44,722 bases of DNA from Subtercola sp. (GTDB lineage: Bacteria; Actinomycetota; Actinomycetes; Actinomycetales; Microbacteriaceae). The first letter of the stretch is position 1. Each line of letters opens with the position of its first letter. Shown one piece after another: positions 8,742-16,720 of this stretch. The position numbers and the translations under genes were made by a program. The stretch is taken from contig JAODBB010000135.1 of NCBI GenBank assembly GCA_025463745.1, positions 1 through 44,722 on the forward strand, written 5' to 3'. Under the pieces are notes generated by a model that worked only from the letters and a program-made list of their open reading frames with translations, did no database searches and was not told where the DNA came from.

Positions 8742-9472
8742 TCGACGCCGACCGCACCCCCTGGAATGACGTGGCCGCCCACCTCGCCACCGGTGACGGC
8801 CTCGCCATTCTGCCCTTCGGCGCCCTCGAGCAGCATGGGCCGCACTTGCCGCTCGGCACCGACACAATGACCGCGACCGAGGTCGCCCGTCGCCTCGCCG
8901 AACGGCTCGACGCGGTGCTGCTGCCGGCCATTGCGTACGGCGACACCTGGAACAACGCGGGCTACCCGGGCACCGTCTCGCTCTCGCCCACGACCGTCAC
9001 CGCGATCGCCGTCGACCTCGGCCGCTCGCTCGTCGCGAGTGGGGCTCGAGGGCTCGTGATCGTCAACGGCGACTGGGGCAATCGGATGCCGCTGTACGCC
9101 GCCACGCGCATCCTCACCGCCGAGGCGCAGATCGCCGCCATCACACTCGACTATCCCGGCATGGCCGAGGCGGCGAACGCCGTGCGGCACAGCGCCGAGG
9201 CGGCCCCTGGCCTGAACCACGCCGAGGAGGTCGAAACCTCGATCATGCTCGCGATCGATGCCGCCACCGTGCACCCAGACCGGTACGTCTCGGTCTATCC
9301 CGCATTCCCTTCTGACTTCGGCACCAGACCGATGCAATTGCACCCGTTCTCGCCGTCAGGGGTCTTCGGCGACCCGGCCAGCGCCACAGCCGAAAAGGGT
9401 GAGGCCATTCTCGCGGCGACGGTCGAGGCATCCCTCGCCGTCTTGGCCGACTTCATCGCATCACTGCCATAG
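8738..9472 (+). CDS. Creatininase-family amidohydrolase
   Basis: 244 residues, normal for the creatininase family (creatinine amidohydrolase, FAPy deformylase, MftE). Visible motifs are FGALEQHGPHLPLGTD (E31, H33, D42 as metal ligands), GYPGTVSLSPTT, NGDWGN at 110-115 and HAEEVETSIML. In most members the NGDWGN segment reads NGHxxN and its His binds metal; here residue 112 is Asp, so the metal site may differ. The ATG overlaps the preceding stop (ATGA). Context with purine-salvage genes favours hydrolysis of a cyclic or formamido product of purine breakdown, but this is inference. It converges with the gene at 9531. Confidence 0.85.
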   Translation: MIDADRTPWNDVAAHLATGDGLAILPFGALEQHGPHLPLGTDTMTATEVARRLAERLDAVLLPAIAYGDTWNNAGYPGTVSLSPTTVTAIAVDLGRSLVASGARGLVIVNGDWGNRMPLYAATRILTAEAQIAAITLDYPGMAEAANAVRHSAEAAPGLNHAEEVETSIMLAIDAATVHPDRYVSVYPAFPSDFGTRPMQLHPFSPSGVFGDPASATAEKGEAILAATVEASLAVLADFIASLP

Positions 9473-9530
9473 GCCCCCCCAGCCGGCGGCCGAGTTGATG
9501 CCGGCGAATCGCCCGCCGCTCGTGCGCTGC

Positions 9531-10934
9531 TCAGGCATCGTAGTTCTGGATGCTCGTGCCGTGGCTCCGGTCGGTGAGGCGCTCGAGGCGCGGTGCGAGC
9601 TCGGCGATCACGCCCGCGACGTCGATCGTGAGAAGCTTCTTGCCCCGCATCAACACCCGGCCGTTGACGATGGTGGTGTCGACATCGCTCGACCTGGCCC
9701 CATGCACCACGGTATTGGCGTAGTCGTGCACCGGCTGTGAGCGTGGGTCGCTCAGATCGACCAGTATGAGGTCGGCCTTGTAGCCCGGCGCGATGCGCCC
9801 GATCGAGTCGCCGAGCTGCACGGCCTTCGCGCTCTTCGTCGTGGCGTGACCGAGAGCCTGACGGCTGGTCATGTACGTCTGATCATTCTCGCGAGCCTTC
9901 TGGGTGAGGCTCAAGAACGTCATGGCCTCCCACACGTCGAGGGTGTTGTTCGATGCGGCACCGTCGGTCGCGAGGCCCACCGGAATGCCGAACGAGTCGA
10001 GCAGTCTCACGGGCGTCGTATCGAATCCGTTCTTGAGGTACCCGCGCGGCGCACTGCCGAAACCGATGCTTCCGCCGCCTCCGAGCAGCAGCGGAATGTC
10101 TTCGGGCACGATGCCGATGCCGTGCGCGAGCAGCAGCCGGTTCTCCAGCAGCCCAGCCCGGCGCAGCGTCTCGATGGGTGTGTGGCCGAACCGCTCGCGA
10201 CTGTGCTTCATCTGGTGGCGGTCTTCGCTCGCGTGGATGTGCACTAGAAGATCATGTTCGAGCGCCGCCGCCGAGGTCGCCGCGAGATCGGCATCGGTCA
10301 CCGTGTAGGGCGCGTGCGGGGCGAGAGCGGTCGTGATGCGACCATCGGATGCCCCGGCGAACTCGAGGGCGAACGCAAGCGACTGCTCGAGCCCGGCCTG
10401 CCCGTCGGTCGAGAAGTAGGTCGAACCGAGTACGGCCCGCAGACCGCTCTCATCGACGACCTTCGCGATCGCCGGCATGGAGAAGTAGTGGTCGGCGAAC
10501 GTCGTGACCCCGCTGCGGATCATCTCGGCCGCAGCGAGACGGGTCGCGACCTCCACGTCGTCGTCGGTGAGGTTCACCTCCATCGGCCAGATGAACTCGT
10601 TGAACCAGCGCGACTCGGGCACGTCTTCGGCGGCGCCGCGGAACATCACCATCGGTGAGTGCGTGTGGCAGTTGATGAAGCCGGGCATCGCGATCATTCC
10701 GGTGGCGTCGATGGTCTGCCGCGCGCGGCTGACTGCTGCCGAAGCATCCGCCCCCCGTGCACCTGCACCCCGCACAGCTGCGTCGTGCACACTCTCGACG
10801 GCGCTGAAGACGCCATCGGTGATCGTGATGGTCGTATCGCCGACGAACTGCACGTCGCCGTTCTCGTCGTGCAGAAGCACTGTCGCGCCGGTGATGACGA
10901 GGTCTGGCTGGCCAGGCGCGGTCTGGAGTGTCAC
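9531..10934 (-). CDS. MtaD/TrzN-type amidohydrolase (S-adenosylhomocysteine/5-methylthioadenosine deaminase-like)
   Basis: 467 residues in the ATZ/TRZ branch of amidohydrolases. PGFINCHTHSPMVMFRG (H90, H92) matches the MtaD pattern, followed by HIHASEDRHQ, LLAHGIGI and LATDGAASNNTLDVWEAM, which carry the further metal and catalytic residues. Members deaminate or dechlorinate amino-substituted purines, pyrimidines or triazines. GTG at 10934 lies 6 bases after the adenosine deaminase-like gene's stop, so this is the last gene of the six-gene minus-strand operon. An aminated purine or nucleoside substrate is likely from context; the precise one cannot be read from sequence. Confidence 0.85.
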   Translation of the reverse strand: MTLQTAPGQPDLVITGATVLLHDENGDVQFVGDTTITITDGVFSAVESVHDAAVRGAGARGADASAAVSRARQTIDATGMIAMPGFINCHTHSPMVMFRGAAEDVPESRWFNEFIWPMEVNLTDDDVEVATRLAAAEMIRSGVTTFADHYFSMPAIAKVVDESGLRAVLGSTYFSTDGQAGLEQSLAFALEFAGASDGRITTALAPHAPYTVTDADLAATSAAALEHDLLVHIHASEDRHQMKHSRERFGHTPIETLRRAGLLENRLLLAHGIGIVPEDIPLLLGGGGSIGFGSAPRGYLKNGFDTTPVRLLDSFGIPVGLATDGAASNNTLDVWEAMTFLSLTQKARENDQTYMTSRQALGHATTKSAKAVQLGDSIGRIAPGYKADLILVDLSDPRSQPVHDYANTVVHGARSSDVDTTIVNGRVLMRGKKLLTIDVAGVIAELAPRLERLTDRSHGTSIQNYDA

Positions 10935-10940
10935 GTCAGG

Positions 10941-12137
10941 TCACCGCACCTTCGAGAAGTCGTCGATCAAAGCCAGCAGTTCGGTGCGAAGCGCATCGCG
11001 CTCGGGCCGTGACAGGAAGGTCGCCTCGACGCCGGCCAGCTCAGCGGTCGTGAACTCGTCGACACCCCACCCGAACTCACCCTCGATACGACGGAATTCG
11101 CGACTGATCGACGTCTTCGACATGCCCCGGTTGTCAGGGTTGATCGTGAGGGTGAATCCGAGCTCACGAAGGAGGTCGATGGGGTGGTTTTCGATGCCGA
11201 GAACAACACCGCCCTTCGAATTCGAGGTCACGCACTGCTCCAAGGGAATACGCCGGTCGATCACCCACTGGGCTGTCTTGCCGACGACAAGTTCGGCCAG
11301 ACCGGCCTCGCGGGCTGCCGCAACGGCCTTCACCGCAGTACGCACAGAAAGCGGCCGACCGTTGAGCGTCACGTCTTCGATCACCCGCGTGCCGTGGCCG
11401 AGCCGCAGCGCATGCGCGAGGTGCACCGTCTCCCACACGCTGTGGGCGCCATCCGCTTCGCCCGTGTGAATCGTGTACGGAATGCCCTCGCGGTGCAGCA
11501 GCGTGGTGGCGTCGAGGTGATCACGAATGGGAAAGCCGTCTTCGGGGCCGGCGATGTCGAACCCGGCGACGCTGCCGCCCCACTTGCCGTAGGTCGAGGC
11601 GGTGAGCCTGGCGATCTCGAAGCTCAACGGCGAGGTGCGCATTCCGCAGAGCAGCTGGCGTGCGCGGATGTGGCCGCCGGCCGCCGAAACCTCTGCCTCG
11701 CCCTCGGCCAAGCCCGCGGCGACCGCTTCGACGGCGACAGCGAGAGGCAGACCGCCGAGAATGTGCTTCTCGGGCGCCCAGCGCGTCTCACCGTAGATGA
11801 CACCGTCGGCGGCGGCTTCGATCACCCACTCCCGGGCGACGCGGGCGATGCTCTCTTCGGTCTGCATGACCCGGGTGGTCAGACCGAATTTCTCGTCCCA
11901 GTGCGAAATCGTGGGAGTGCTGACCTCCCCCGTGAACCACGATGCGAGAGTCTCCGGGTCGTCATAGGGCAATTCGACGCCGTGCACGCCGGCGAGTTCG
12001 ATCAGCGTCTCTGGCCGCAACGACCCGTCGAGATGGTCGTGCAGGGTCACCTTCGGAAAGGCGGCGTACGGTTCCACGGGTTCAGACCAGCGGGGAAATC
12101 CATCGAAGGCAGCACCAGTCGGTGGAGCGAGGGTCAT
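10941..12137 (-). CDS. Adenosine deaminase-like protein
   Basis: 398 residues of the adenosine/AMP deaminase family. LHDHLDGSLRPETLIELA (H33, H35) is the metal-binding opening, HTGEADGAHSVWE carries the catalytic Glu, LGHGTRV and VTSNSKGG follow, and TINPDN replaces the usual NTDDP while keeping the metal-binding Asp. The enzyme would convert adenosine or a related 6-aminopurine nucleoside to the 6-oxo form. It is about 50 residues longer than E. coli Add. Its ATG overlaps the stop of the phosphorylase gene (ATGA), so deamination and phosphorolysis are co-expressed. The altered motif leaves room for a non-standard nucleoside substrate. Confidence 0.85.
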   Translation of the reverse strand: MTLAPPTGAAFDGFPRWSEPVEPYAAFPKVTLHDHLDGSLRPETLIELAGVHGVELPYDDPETLASWFTGEVSTPTISHWDEKFGLTTRVMQTEESIARVAREWVIEAAADGVIYGETRWAPEKHILGGLPLAVAVEAVAAGLAEGEAEVSAAGGHIRARQLLCGMRTSPLSFEIARLTASTYGKWGGSVAGFDIAGPEDGFPIRDHLDATTLLHREGIPYTIHTGEADGAHSVWETVHLAHALRLGHGTRVIEDVTLNGRPLSVRTAVKAVAAAREAGLAELVVGKTAQWVIDRRIPLEQCVTSNSKGGVVLGIENHPIDLLRELGFTLTINPDNRGMSKTSISREFRRIEGEFGWGVDEFTTAELAGVEATFLSRPERDALRTELLALIDDFSKVR

Positions 12138-12832
12138 TGAAAGGCCGCCAAACCGAACGACACCATATCGGCGAAGGTGGTCTCGCGCTCTGCAGCGCTC
12201 ATCTCTTCACCCGGCAGGTCACTGATGGTGCCGAGCATTAGGGCGTCGAACTTCTCCTTCAGGGCGACCGCGTACAGTCCGGCCGCCTCCATGTCGACGC
12301 CGAGCGTGCCGTAGGTCACGAGCGTCGGAACCACCGAGGTGTCGGGGTTGTAGAAGCTGTCGGTGGTGAACAGCGGGCCGACGTGAATGGTCTTTCCACT
12401 CGTCTCGCCGTATTCCACGGCCTTTCGCAGCAGGGTGAAGTTCGGCGCATGGCTGAGCGTCACACTCGGCACCCACCCCGAGGTCATCGCCGAGTTGGTG
12501 TGGGCTGCGGATGCCGCGATCACATCTCCGAGCTGCAAATGCGGCGCCATGGCACCGATCGTGCCCACCCGGATGATGCGCTTCACGCCGTAATGCCGGG
12601 CGAGTTCTGTGGCGTAGATGGCGAGGGAGGGCATCCCCATGCCCGAGGCGAGCACCGACACCGGCTTGCCGTTGAACGTGCCGGTGTAACCGAGAATGCC
12701 GCGCACCTCGGTGACGAGTTTCGGGCTGTCGAAGAACGTTTCGGCGATCAGTTTCGCCCGCCGCGGGTCGCCGGGCATGAGCACGTCGGGTGCGAAGTCG
12801 CCGCTCTCGGCGGAGATGTGAGGTGTTGCCAT
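12134..12832 (-). CDS. deoD: Purine nucleoside phosphorylase, DeoD type
   Basis: 232 residues, the usual length of hexameric DeoD. The start MATPHISAESGDFAPDVLMP aligns with MATPHINAEMGDFA of the E. coli enzyme; His5, G21-D22 and R25 (phosphate and ribose sites) are present, as are IRVGTIGA, VDMEAAGLY (ribose-binding Glu) and GTISD (catalytic Asp). It cleaves purine (deoxy)ribonucleosides with phosphate to free base and (deoxy)ribose-1-phosphate in the cytoplasm. It follows the importer genes and overlaps the adenosine deaminase-like gene. DeoD accepts adenosine as well as inosine and guanosine. Confidence 0.93.
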   Translation of the reverse strand: MATPHISAESGDFAPDVLMPGDPRRAKLIAETFFDSPKLVTEVRGILGYTGTFNGKPVSVLASGMGMPSLAIYATELARHYGVKRIIRVGTIGAMAPHLQLGDVIAASAAHTNSAMTSGWVPSVTLSHAPNFTLLRKAVEYGETSGKTIHVGPLFTTDSFYNPDTSVVPTLVTYGTLGVDMEAAGLYAVALKEKFDALMLGTISDLPGEEMSAAERETTFADMVSFGLAAFQ

Positions 12833-12919
12833 GGCTGGGGGCGTTCCTTTCGGGTTGGTGCGGTGGTCGTTGCGGTGCGTGGTGCGGTGGCAGAAGCGGT
12901 GCGGTGAAGCGGAAGAGCG

Positions 12920-14593
12920 TCAGCTGTTGTACGAAGGGGCGTAGCGCGCGAGCACCACTCGCTCGGCCCAGCTCACGAGGCTGTAGAAGATCAGCGACAC
13001 CGCGGTGAGAATCGCGGCTGCGGCCCACAGCCCGGTGTAATCGGCGTGCGCCCGCGAGTTCACGATGACGTGGCCGAGCCCATCGCCCGTGGCGAGCCAC
13101 TCTGCGAGTGTCGACGCGAGAACGGCCGTCGGCGCCGCGATTCGTGCCGACGCGAAGATCGAAGGCAGAGTATACGGCAGTTGGAGCCGCCAGAGGGTGC
13201 TCATGCGCGACGAGTCGTAACTGCGCATCAGAGTGAAGGCATCCGCAGGTACTCGCTTCAAGCCGGCCTGCGTATTGGCCAGGGTGGGAAAGAACGTGAC
13301 GATCGCGGCGATCGCTACCACTCCCCAGAGCCCCCGGCCCAGGGCCAGTATCAACACGGGCGTGAGCACGATGATCGGCACCGAGCGAAGCGCCACCGCG
13401 AGCGGGGTGAACACCCGCTCCGACACCGGAAAGAGCACGAACGCCACAGCGGTCGCCACCCCGATGACGAGCCCGGCGATGTAGCCGATTCCCGAGTGCA
13501 CCAGCGTCACGCCCAGAGCCTCGAAGATGACGCTTCGTTTGGCCGCCGCGGTGGGCGACGTCACGAGATAGGTGAAAACGTCGACGGGCGTCTTGCCCAC
13601 GAACGGTGTCAAATGAAACACAGCGAGGTAGGCGTACCAGGCGAGCAGAATGACGACGATCGAACCGACGGTATAGGCGAACGCACGACCGGAGCGGGCA
13701 GCGAACGAGCGACGCGGGCCCGACGACACAGCTGCCGCACTCGAAATGCCCGCAGACCATGGCGTGAGCCAGCGTCGCAGCAACCCGAATAATCCGTACG
13801 GTATGGCAGCCATCAGTGTGGCAAGCACAGCGACCGCCCACACCCGGCCGAGGTCCAACGACATCAGCCCATTGATCAGCAGTACACCGATCCCCGCTTT
13901 CGCGCCGATGAATTCGCCGAAGATCGCGCCGAGGGTCGCCGCTGCCGCCCCGATCTGGAGGCCCGTCAGAATCGCCGGGATGCCCGACGGCAGTCGCACG
14001 AACCACAACGAATCCAGCGATCGCCCTCCCCAGGCTTTCACCATCGTCATCGGGCTGCCGTCGGCGGAGCGCAATCCGAGCATCGTGCCGACCAAGGTCA
14101 CGAAGAACACAGACAAGGCGGCGAGCACGACCTTGGCGGTATCGGAGTCGAAGGTGACCTGCAGCAGCGGATTCACCGCGACCAGTGGCAAGCAGAACAA
14201 CGCGAGGGCGAGCCGGAGGAACAACGACTCGAACGCCCTGAGCTGCACGAACACGACGGCCACGAAGATCGCGGCGAGATTGCCGTAGAACCACCCTCTC
14301 ATCGCGACCCATGCGGTGGCAGAGACGGCGTTGAAGTAGAGCGAGGGATTGGCGGCGATGCTCTGGATGATCGCGCTCGGCGAGGCCATCACGCCGAGCC
14401 GGGTGAGCGCGAGATCGGCGGCCACCTCCCAGATGGCGATGAGCAGCAGGCTCACCAACAGTGTGGTGAGCCATCCATTCATCGTCGATCGGCGTGCTTC
14501 ACTTCGGGCTTGTGACCTCGCCGCGGCGATCGTCGAGGCCTGGGCGGCCGTGCGTGTCTGGCTGTTCGGAGCGTGTTGCGTCGCCGCGGTCAT
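12920..14593 (-). CDS. ABC transporter permease, two fused SsuC/TauC-type domains
   Basis: 557 residues, about twice the size of an SsuC/TauC permease. Two homologous halves are visible, each with about five to six membrane segments and an EAA loop: first half (IAILTGLQIGAAAATLGAIFGEFIGAKAGIG), second half (ILASARIAAPTAVL-type block ending LAEWLATGDGLGHVI). The protein may therefore form a complete membrane pore alone. ATG at 14593 is chosen because GGGAG sits 7 bases upstream; a GTG at 14599 overlapping the ATPase stop is the alternative. It works with the ATPase at 14596 and the NMT1-type binding protein. An 87-base gap separates it from deoD. Confidence 0.9.
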   Translation of the reverse strand: MTAATQHAPNSQTRTAAQASTIAAARSQARSEARRSTMNGWLTTLLVSLLLIAIWEVAADLALTRLGVMASPSAIIQSIAANPSLYFNAVSATAWVAMRGWFYGNLAAIFVAVVFVQLRAFESLFLRLALALFCLPLVAVNPLLQVTFDSDTAKVVLAALSVFFVTLVGTMLGLRSADGSPMTMVKAWGGRSLDSLWFVRLPSGIPAILTGLQIGAAAATLGAIFGEFIGAKAGIGVLLINGLMSLDLGRVWAVAVLATLMAAIPYGLFGLLRRWLTPWSAGISSAAAVSSGPRRSFAARSGRAFAYTVGSIVVILLAWYAYLAVFHLTPFVGKTPVDVFTYLVTSPTAAAKRSVIFEALGVTLVHSGIGYIAGLVIGVATAVAFVLFPVSERVFTPLAVALRSVPIIVLTPVLILALGRGLWGVVAIAAIVTFFPTLANTQAGLKRVPADAFTLMRSYDSSRMSTLWRLQLPYTLPSIFASARIAAPTAVLASTLAEWLATGDGLGHVIVNSRAHADYTGLWAAAAILTAVSLIFYSLVSWAERVVLARYAPSYNS

Positions 14594-14595
14594 GC

Positions 14596-15411
14596 TCACA
14601 CTCCCGCAGGCTCGGTGATGAGTTCGCCATCACTCACCAGATCATCGTCGCCACCGGAGTGCAGCAAGGCACTCAATTCGTCGCAGAGCGCATGGAATTC
14701 GCCACTCGAAAGCAGTTCGCGCCGCCGGGGTCTGGCAAAATCGACCATCACATCCCCCACGATTCGGCCCGGGCGAGGTGACATCACGATCACCCGATCG
14801 GCCAGAAATGCCGCTTCGGCGATCGAGTGGGTCACCAGCAACGCGGTCGCAGAGGTCGCACTCCACAGCTTCTGAAGCTCTTCGTTCATGCGCTGCCTGG
14901 TGATCTCGTCGAGCGCACCGAAGGGTTCGTCGAGCAGCAAGATCTCCGGCTCGGCGACGATGGCGCGGGCGATGGCGACCCGCTGTCGCATGCCGCCCGA
15001 GAGCTGGGCCGGTTTGGCGTCTGCGAACCCGTCGAGGCCGACCAGACGAATGAGCTCATCGACGCGTTTCTTCGGGATGGGTGCGCGCATCACCTGTCCC
15101 GGCAGCCTAATGTTGTCACGTACCGATCGCCAGGGCAGAAGCGACGGGTCTTGCAGGGCGAGACCGAGGCGGTGAGCCTTGCGGATGTTCTCGGGAGTCT
15201 CGTCGTGAATCGTCACGGAGCCCGACGAGTACGGTTCAAGGTCGGCGAGAATGCGCAGAATGGTCGATTTGCCGCACCCGGATGGGCCGAGCAGCGCCGT
15301 GAACGATCCCTGCGGTACCGCGATCGAAATATCGTCAAGAGCGAGTACGTCACGCTTGTTAGACGAATAGACCTTCGTGAGGTTCGTCAGCGTGAAACCT
15401 GTGCCGTTCAT
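14596..15411 (-). CDS. ABC transporter ATPase, SsuB/TauB/ThiZ type
   Basis: 271 residues. Walker [10 protein letters not shown] (42-50), Q-loop LQDPSLLPW, signature [15 protein letters not shown], Walker [13 protein letters not shown] and H-loop VTHS are all intact. LLPWR after the Q-loop is typical of nitrate/sulfonate/HMP-type importers. A C-terminal extension (about 225-271) is acidic at its end. ATG starts directly after the stop of the binding-protein gene with no gap. It powers import through the double permease. Confidence 0.92.
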   Translation of the reverse strand: MNGTGFTLTNLTKVYSSNKRDVLALDDISIAVPQGSFTALLGPSGCGKSTILRILADLEPYSSGSVTIHDETPENIRKAHRLGLALQDPSLLPWRSVRDNIRLPGQVMRAPIPKKRVDELIRLVGLDGFADAKPAQLSGGMRQRVAIARAIVAEPEILLLDEPFGALDEITRQRMNEELQKLWSATSATALLVTHSIAEAAFLADRVIVMSPRPGRIVGDVMVDFARPRRRELLSSGEFHALCDELSALLHSGGDDDLVSDGELITEPAGV

Positions 15412-16473
15412 TTACTGGATGCTCGACTTGCCTTGATAGATATCCTTCAACAGCGACGTGTCGAAGAGCGAGGCGTCGGCCGGAATGCCGAGAGAGCTCA
15501 GCGTCGCAAGGTTGTTCGTGATCGCATCGCTCGACATCGAGAGGAGCCCGTTGGTCTTCGTCTCGTCGGTGACTAAGAGATCCATCTGCAGTTTGGCCTG
15601 CTTCGTCTGCTCATCGATCGTCAAGCCGCCGTCTTTGCCGTAGTCGTTCACGGTCAGTTCGACGGCCTCGGTCGGGTCGGCGACGTAATTCTGCCAGCCT
15701 TCGATTTCACCCTTCAAGAAGCCCTCGATCGCGGCCTTCTTGGTCGGGTCGGCGAGCGTTTCTTTCTTCACCGCGTACACCTGGGCGAACACGTTGAGAC
15801 CATAGTCGGCTGTCAGCATGGTGACGCCCGGCTTGCCGGCCGCTGCTTCATAGGCAATGGGCTGCTCGCTGTAGAACACCCAGAGGCCGTCGACCTCGCC
15901 GCTGACCAACGGAGCCACATCGAATCCGACCGGCACCGAGGTGACTTTGCTTGCATCCACGTTGTTGGCCTTGAGCACGGCGTCTTGCGCCGCTTCGTCA
16001 CCGGTCGGCACGCCGATCTTCTTGCCCACCATGTCGGCTGGAGTGTTGATCGGGTTGGCCGAGGTGGAGAGTATCGCGAGCGGGTTCTTCTGAAAACCTG
16101 CCGCCACAATCACGAGGTCAGCACCATTCGCATTGGCCTGGGCGACAGTGTCGGCATTGCCCATGCCGATGTCGGCCTGACCCGATTCGACCGCTGCCAT
16201 CGAGTCGACATCGGGGCCGCCCGGCAGAATCGTCACATCGACGCCGTTCTTCGTGTAGTAGCCCTCTTTCTCGGCGACGTAGCTGCCGCCGAACTGCACG
16301 AGGGGAATCCACGAGGTCTGCAGGGTGAGTGGTGTGACAGCGCTGCCCGTGCCCGCCGCTGCGGTCGGAGTGCTCGATGAGCAAGCGGTGCTGACGGCGA
16401 GCACGGTCGCGAGACCGACGGCCACAGTGACGGCGCGCAGTGTGCGGCGGCCGCGAGACGAGGGAATGATCAT
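15412..16473 (-). CDS. NMT1/THI5-type ABC substrate-binding lipoprotein
   Basis: 353 residues. The signal peptide (about 9-30) ends in STAC at Cys31, a lipobox. The mature protein begins LTLQTSWIPLVQFGGSYVAEKEGYYTKNGVDVTILPGGPDV, which is the NMT1/THI5-like fold used for thiamine-precursor (HMP), riboflavin, sulfonate and nucleobase-like ligands. Because a phosphorylase and deaminases follow in the same operon, the ligand is probably a nucleoside or purine/pyrimidine derivative; this is inference. It is the first gene of the operon, with a LacI-type operator 67 bases upstream of its start. Confidence 0.9.
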   Translation of the reverse strand: MIIPSSRGRRTLRAVTVAVGLATVLAVSTACSSSTPTAAAGTGSAVTPLTLQTSWIPLVQFGGSYVAEKEGYYTKNGVDVTILPGGPDVDSMAAVESGQADIGMGNADTVAQANANGADLVIVAAGFQKNPLAILSTSANPINTPADMVGKKIGVPTGDEAAQDAVLKANNVDASKVTSVPVGFDVAPLVSGEVDGLWVFYSEQPIAYEAAAGKPGVTMLTADYGLNVFAQVYAVKKETLADPTKKAAIEGFLKGEIEGWQNYVADPTEAVELTVNDYGKDGGLTIDEQTKQAKLQMDLLVTDETKTNGLLSMSSDAITNNLATLSSLGIPADASLFDTSLLKDIYQGKSSIQ

Positions 16474-16539
16474 GAGTTCTCCATTGCGGGTATCGGGTGG
16501 TGCAGCCGGGAGCTGACGCGGTGCGGAGGAGTGGAGTGC

Positions 16540-16553
16540 GCAAAGCGTTTTGC
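16540..16553. promoter_or_regulatory. LacI-family operator (best copy)
   Basis: GCAAAGCGTTTTGC is symmetric at 12 of 14 positions with the central CG typical of LacI-family sites. It lies between the divergent importer operon and the LacI gene, and the related sites are at 7677 and 7767. Confidence 0.75.
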
Positions 16554-16652
16554 ATAATTCGTTTCCTCGAAGCTACGACTCTTCTGTTTCTGTTGGGTTT
16601 CGCCATGTGTCGTGCGTGTAAAAGGGGGAATCGAGCATCCAATCGCTCCCAT

Positions 16653-16666
16653 GCAACACGGTTTGT
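16653..16666. promoter_or_regulatory. Possible second LacI-type operator near the regulator's own promoter
   Basis: GCAACACGGTTTGT is a degenerate relative of the 16540 site, with a central CG. It lies 54 bases upstream of the LacI start and could serve autoregulation or looping. It is weaker than the other sites. Confidence 0.35.
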
Positions 16667-16720
16667 ATGCTCGGGTGAGGTTGGAGCGTCGCGGGCTCAC
16701 TTCTGGGCTACTCTTGCATC

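Noticed and set aside
8738-9472. Creatininase-family protein as MftE of a mycofactocin biosynthesis cluster
   Set aside because: No mftA, mftB, mftC, mftD or mftF is adjacent, and the gene is coupled to a GATase1-like gene under LacI-type operators.
12219-14474. Minus-strand open frame of about 750 codons crossing the permease and deoD genes
   Set aside because: It lies out of frame with two well-supported genes on the same strand and has a shadow-like His/Arg-rich composition.
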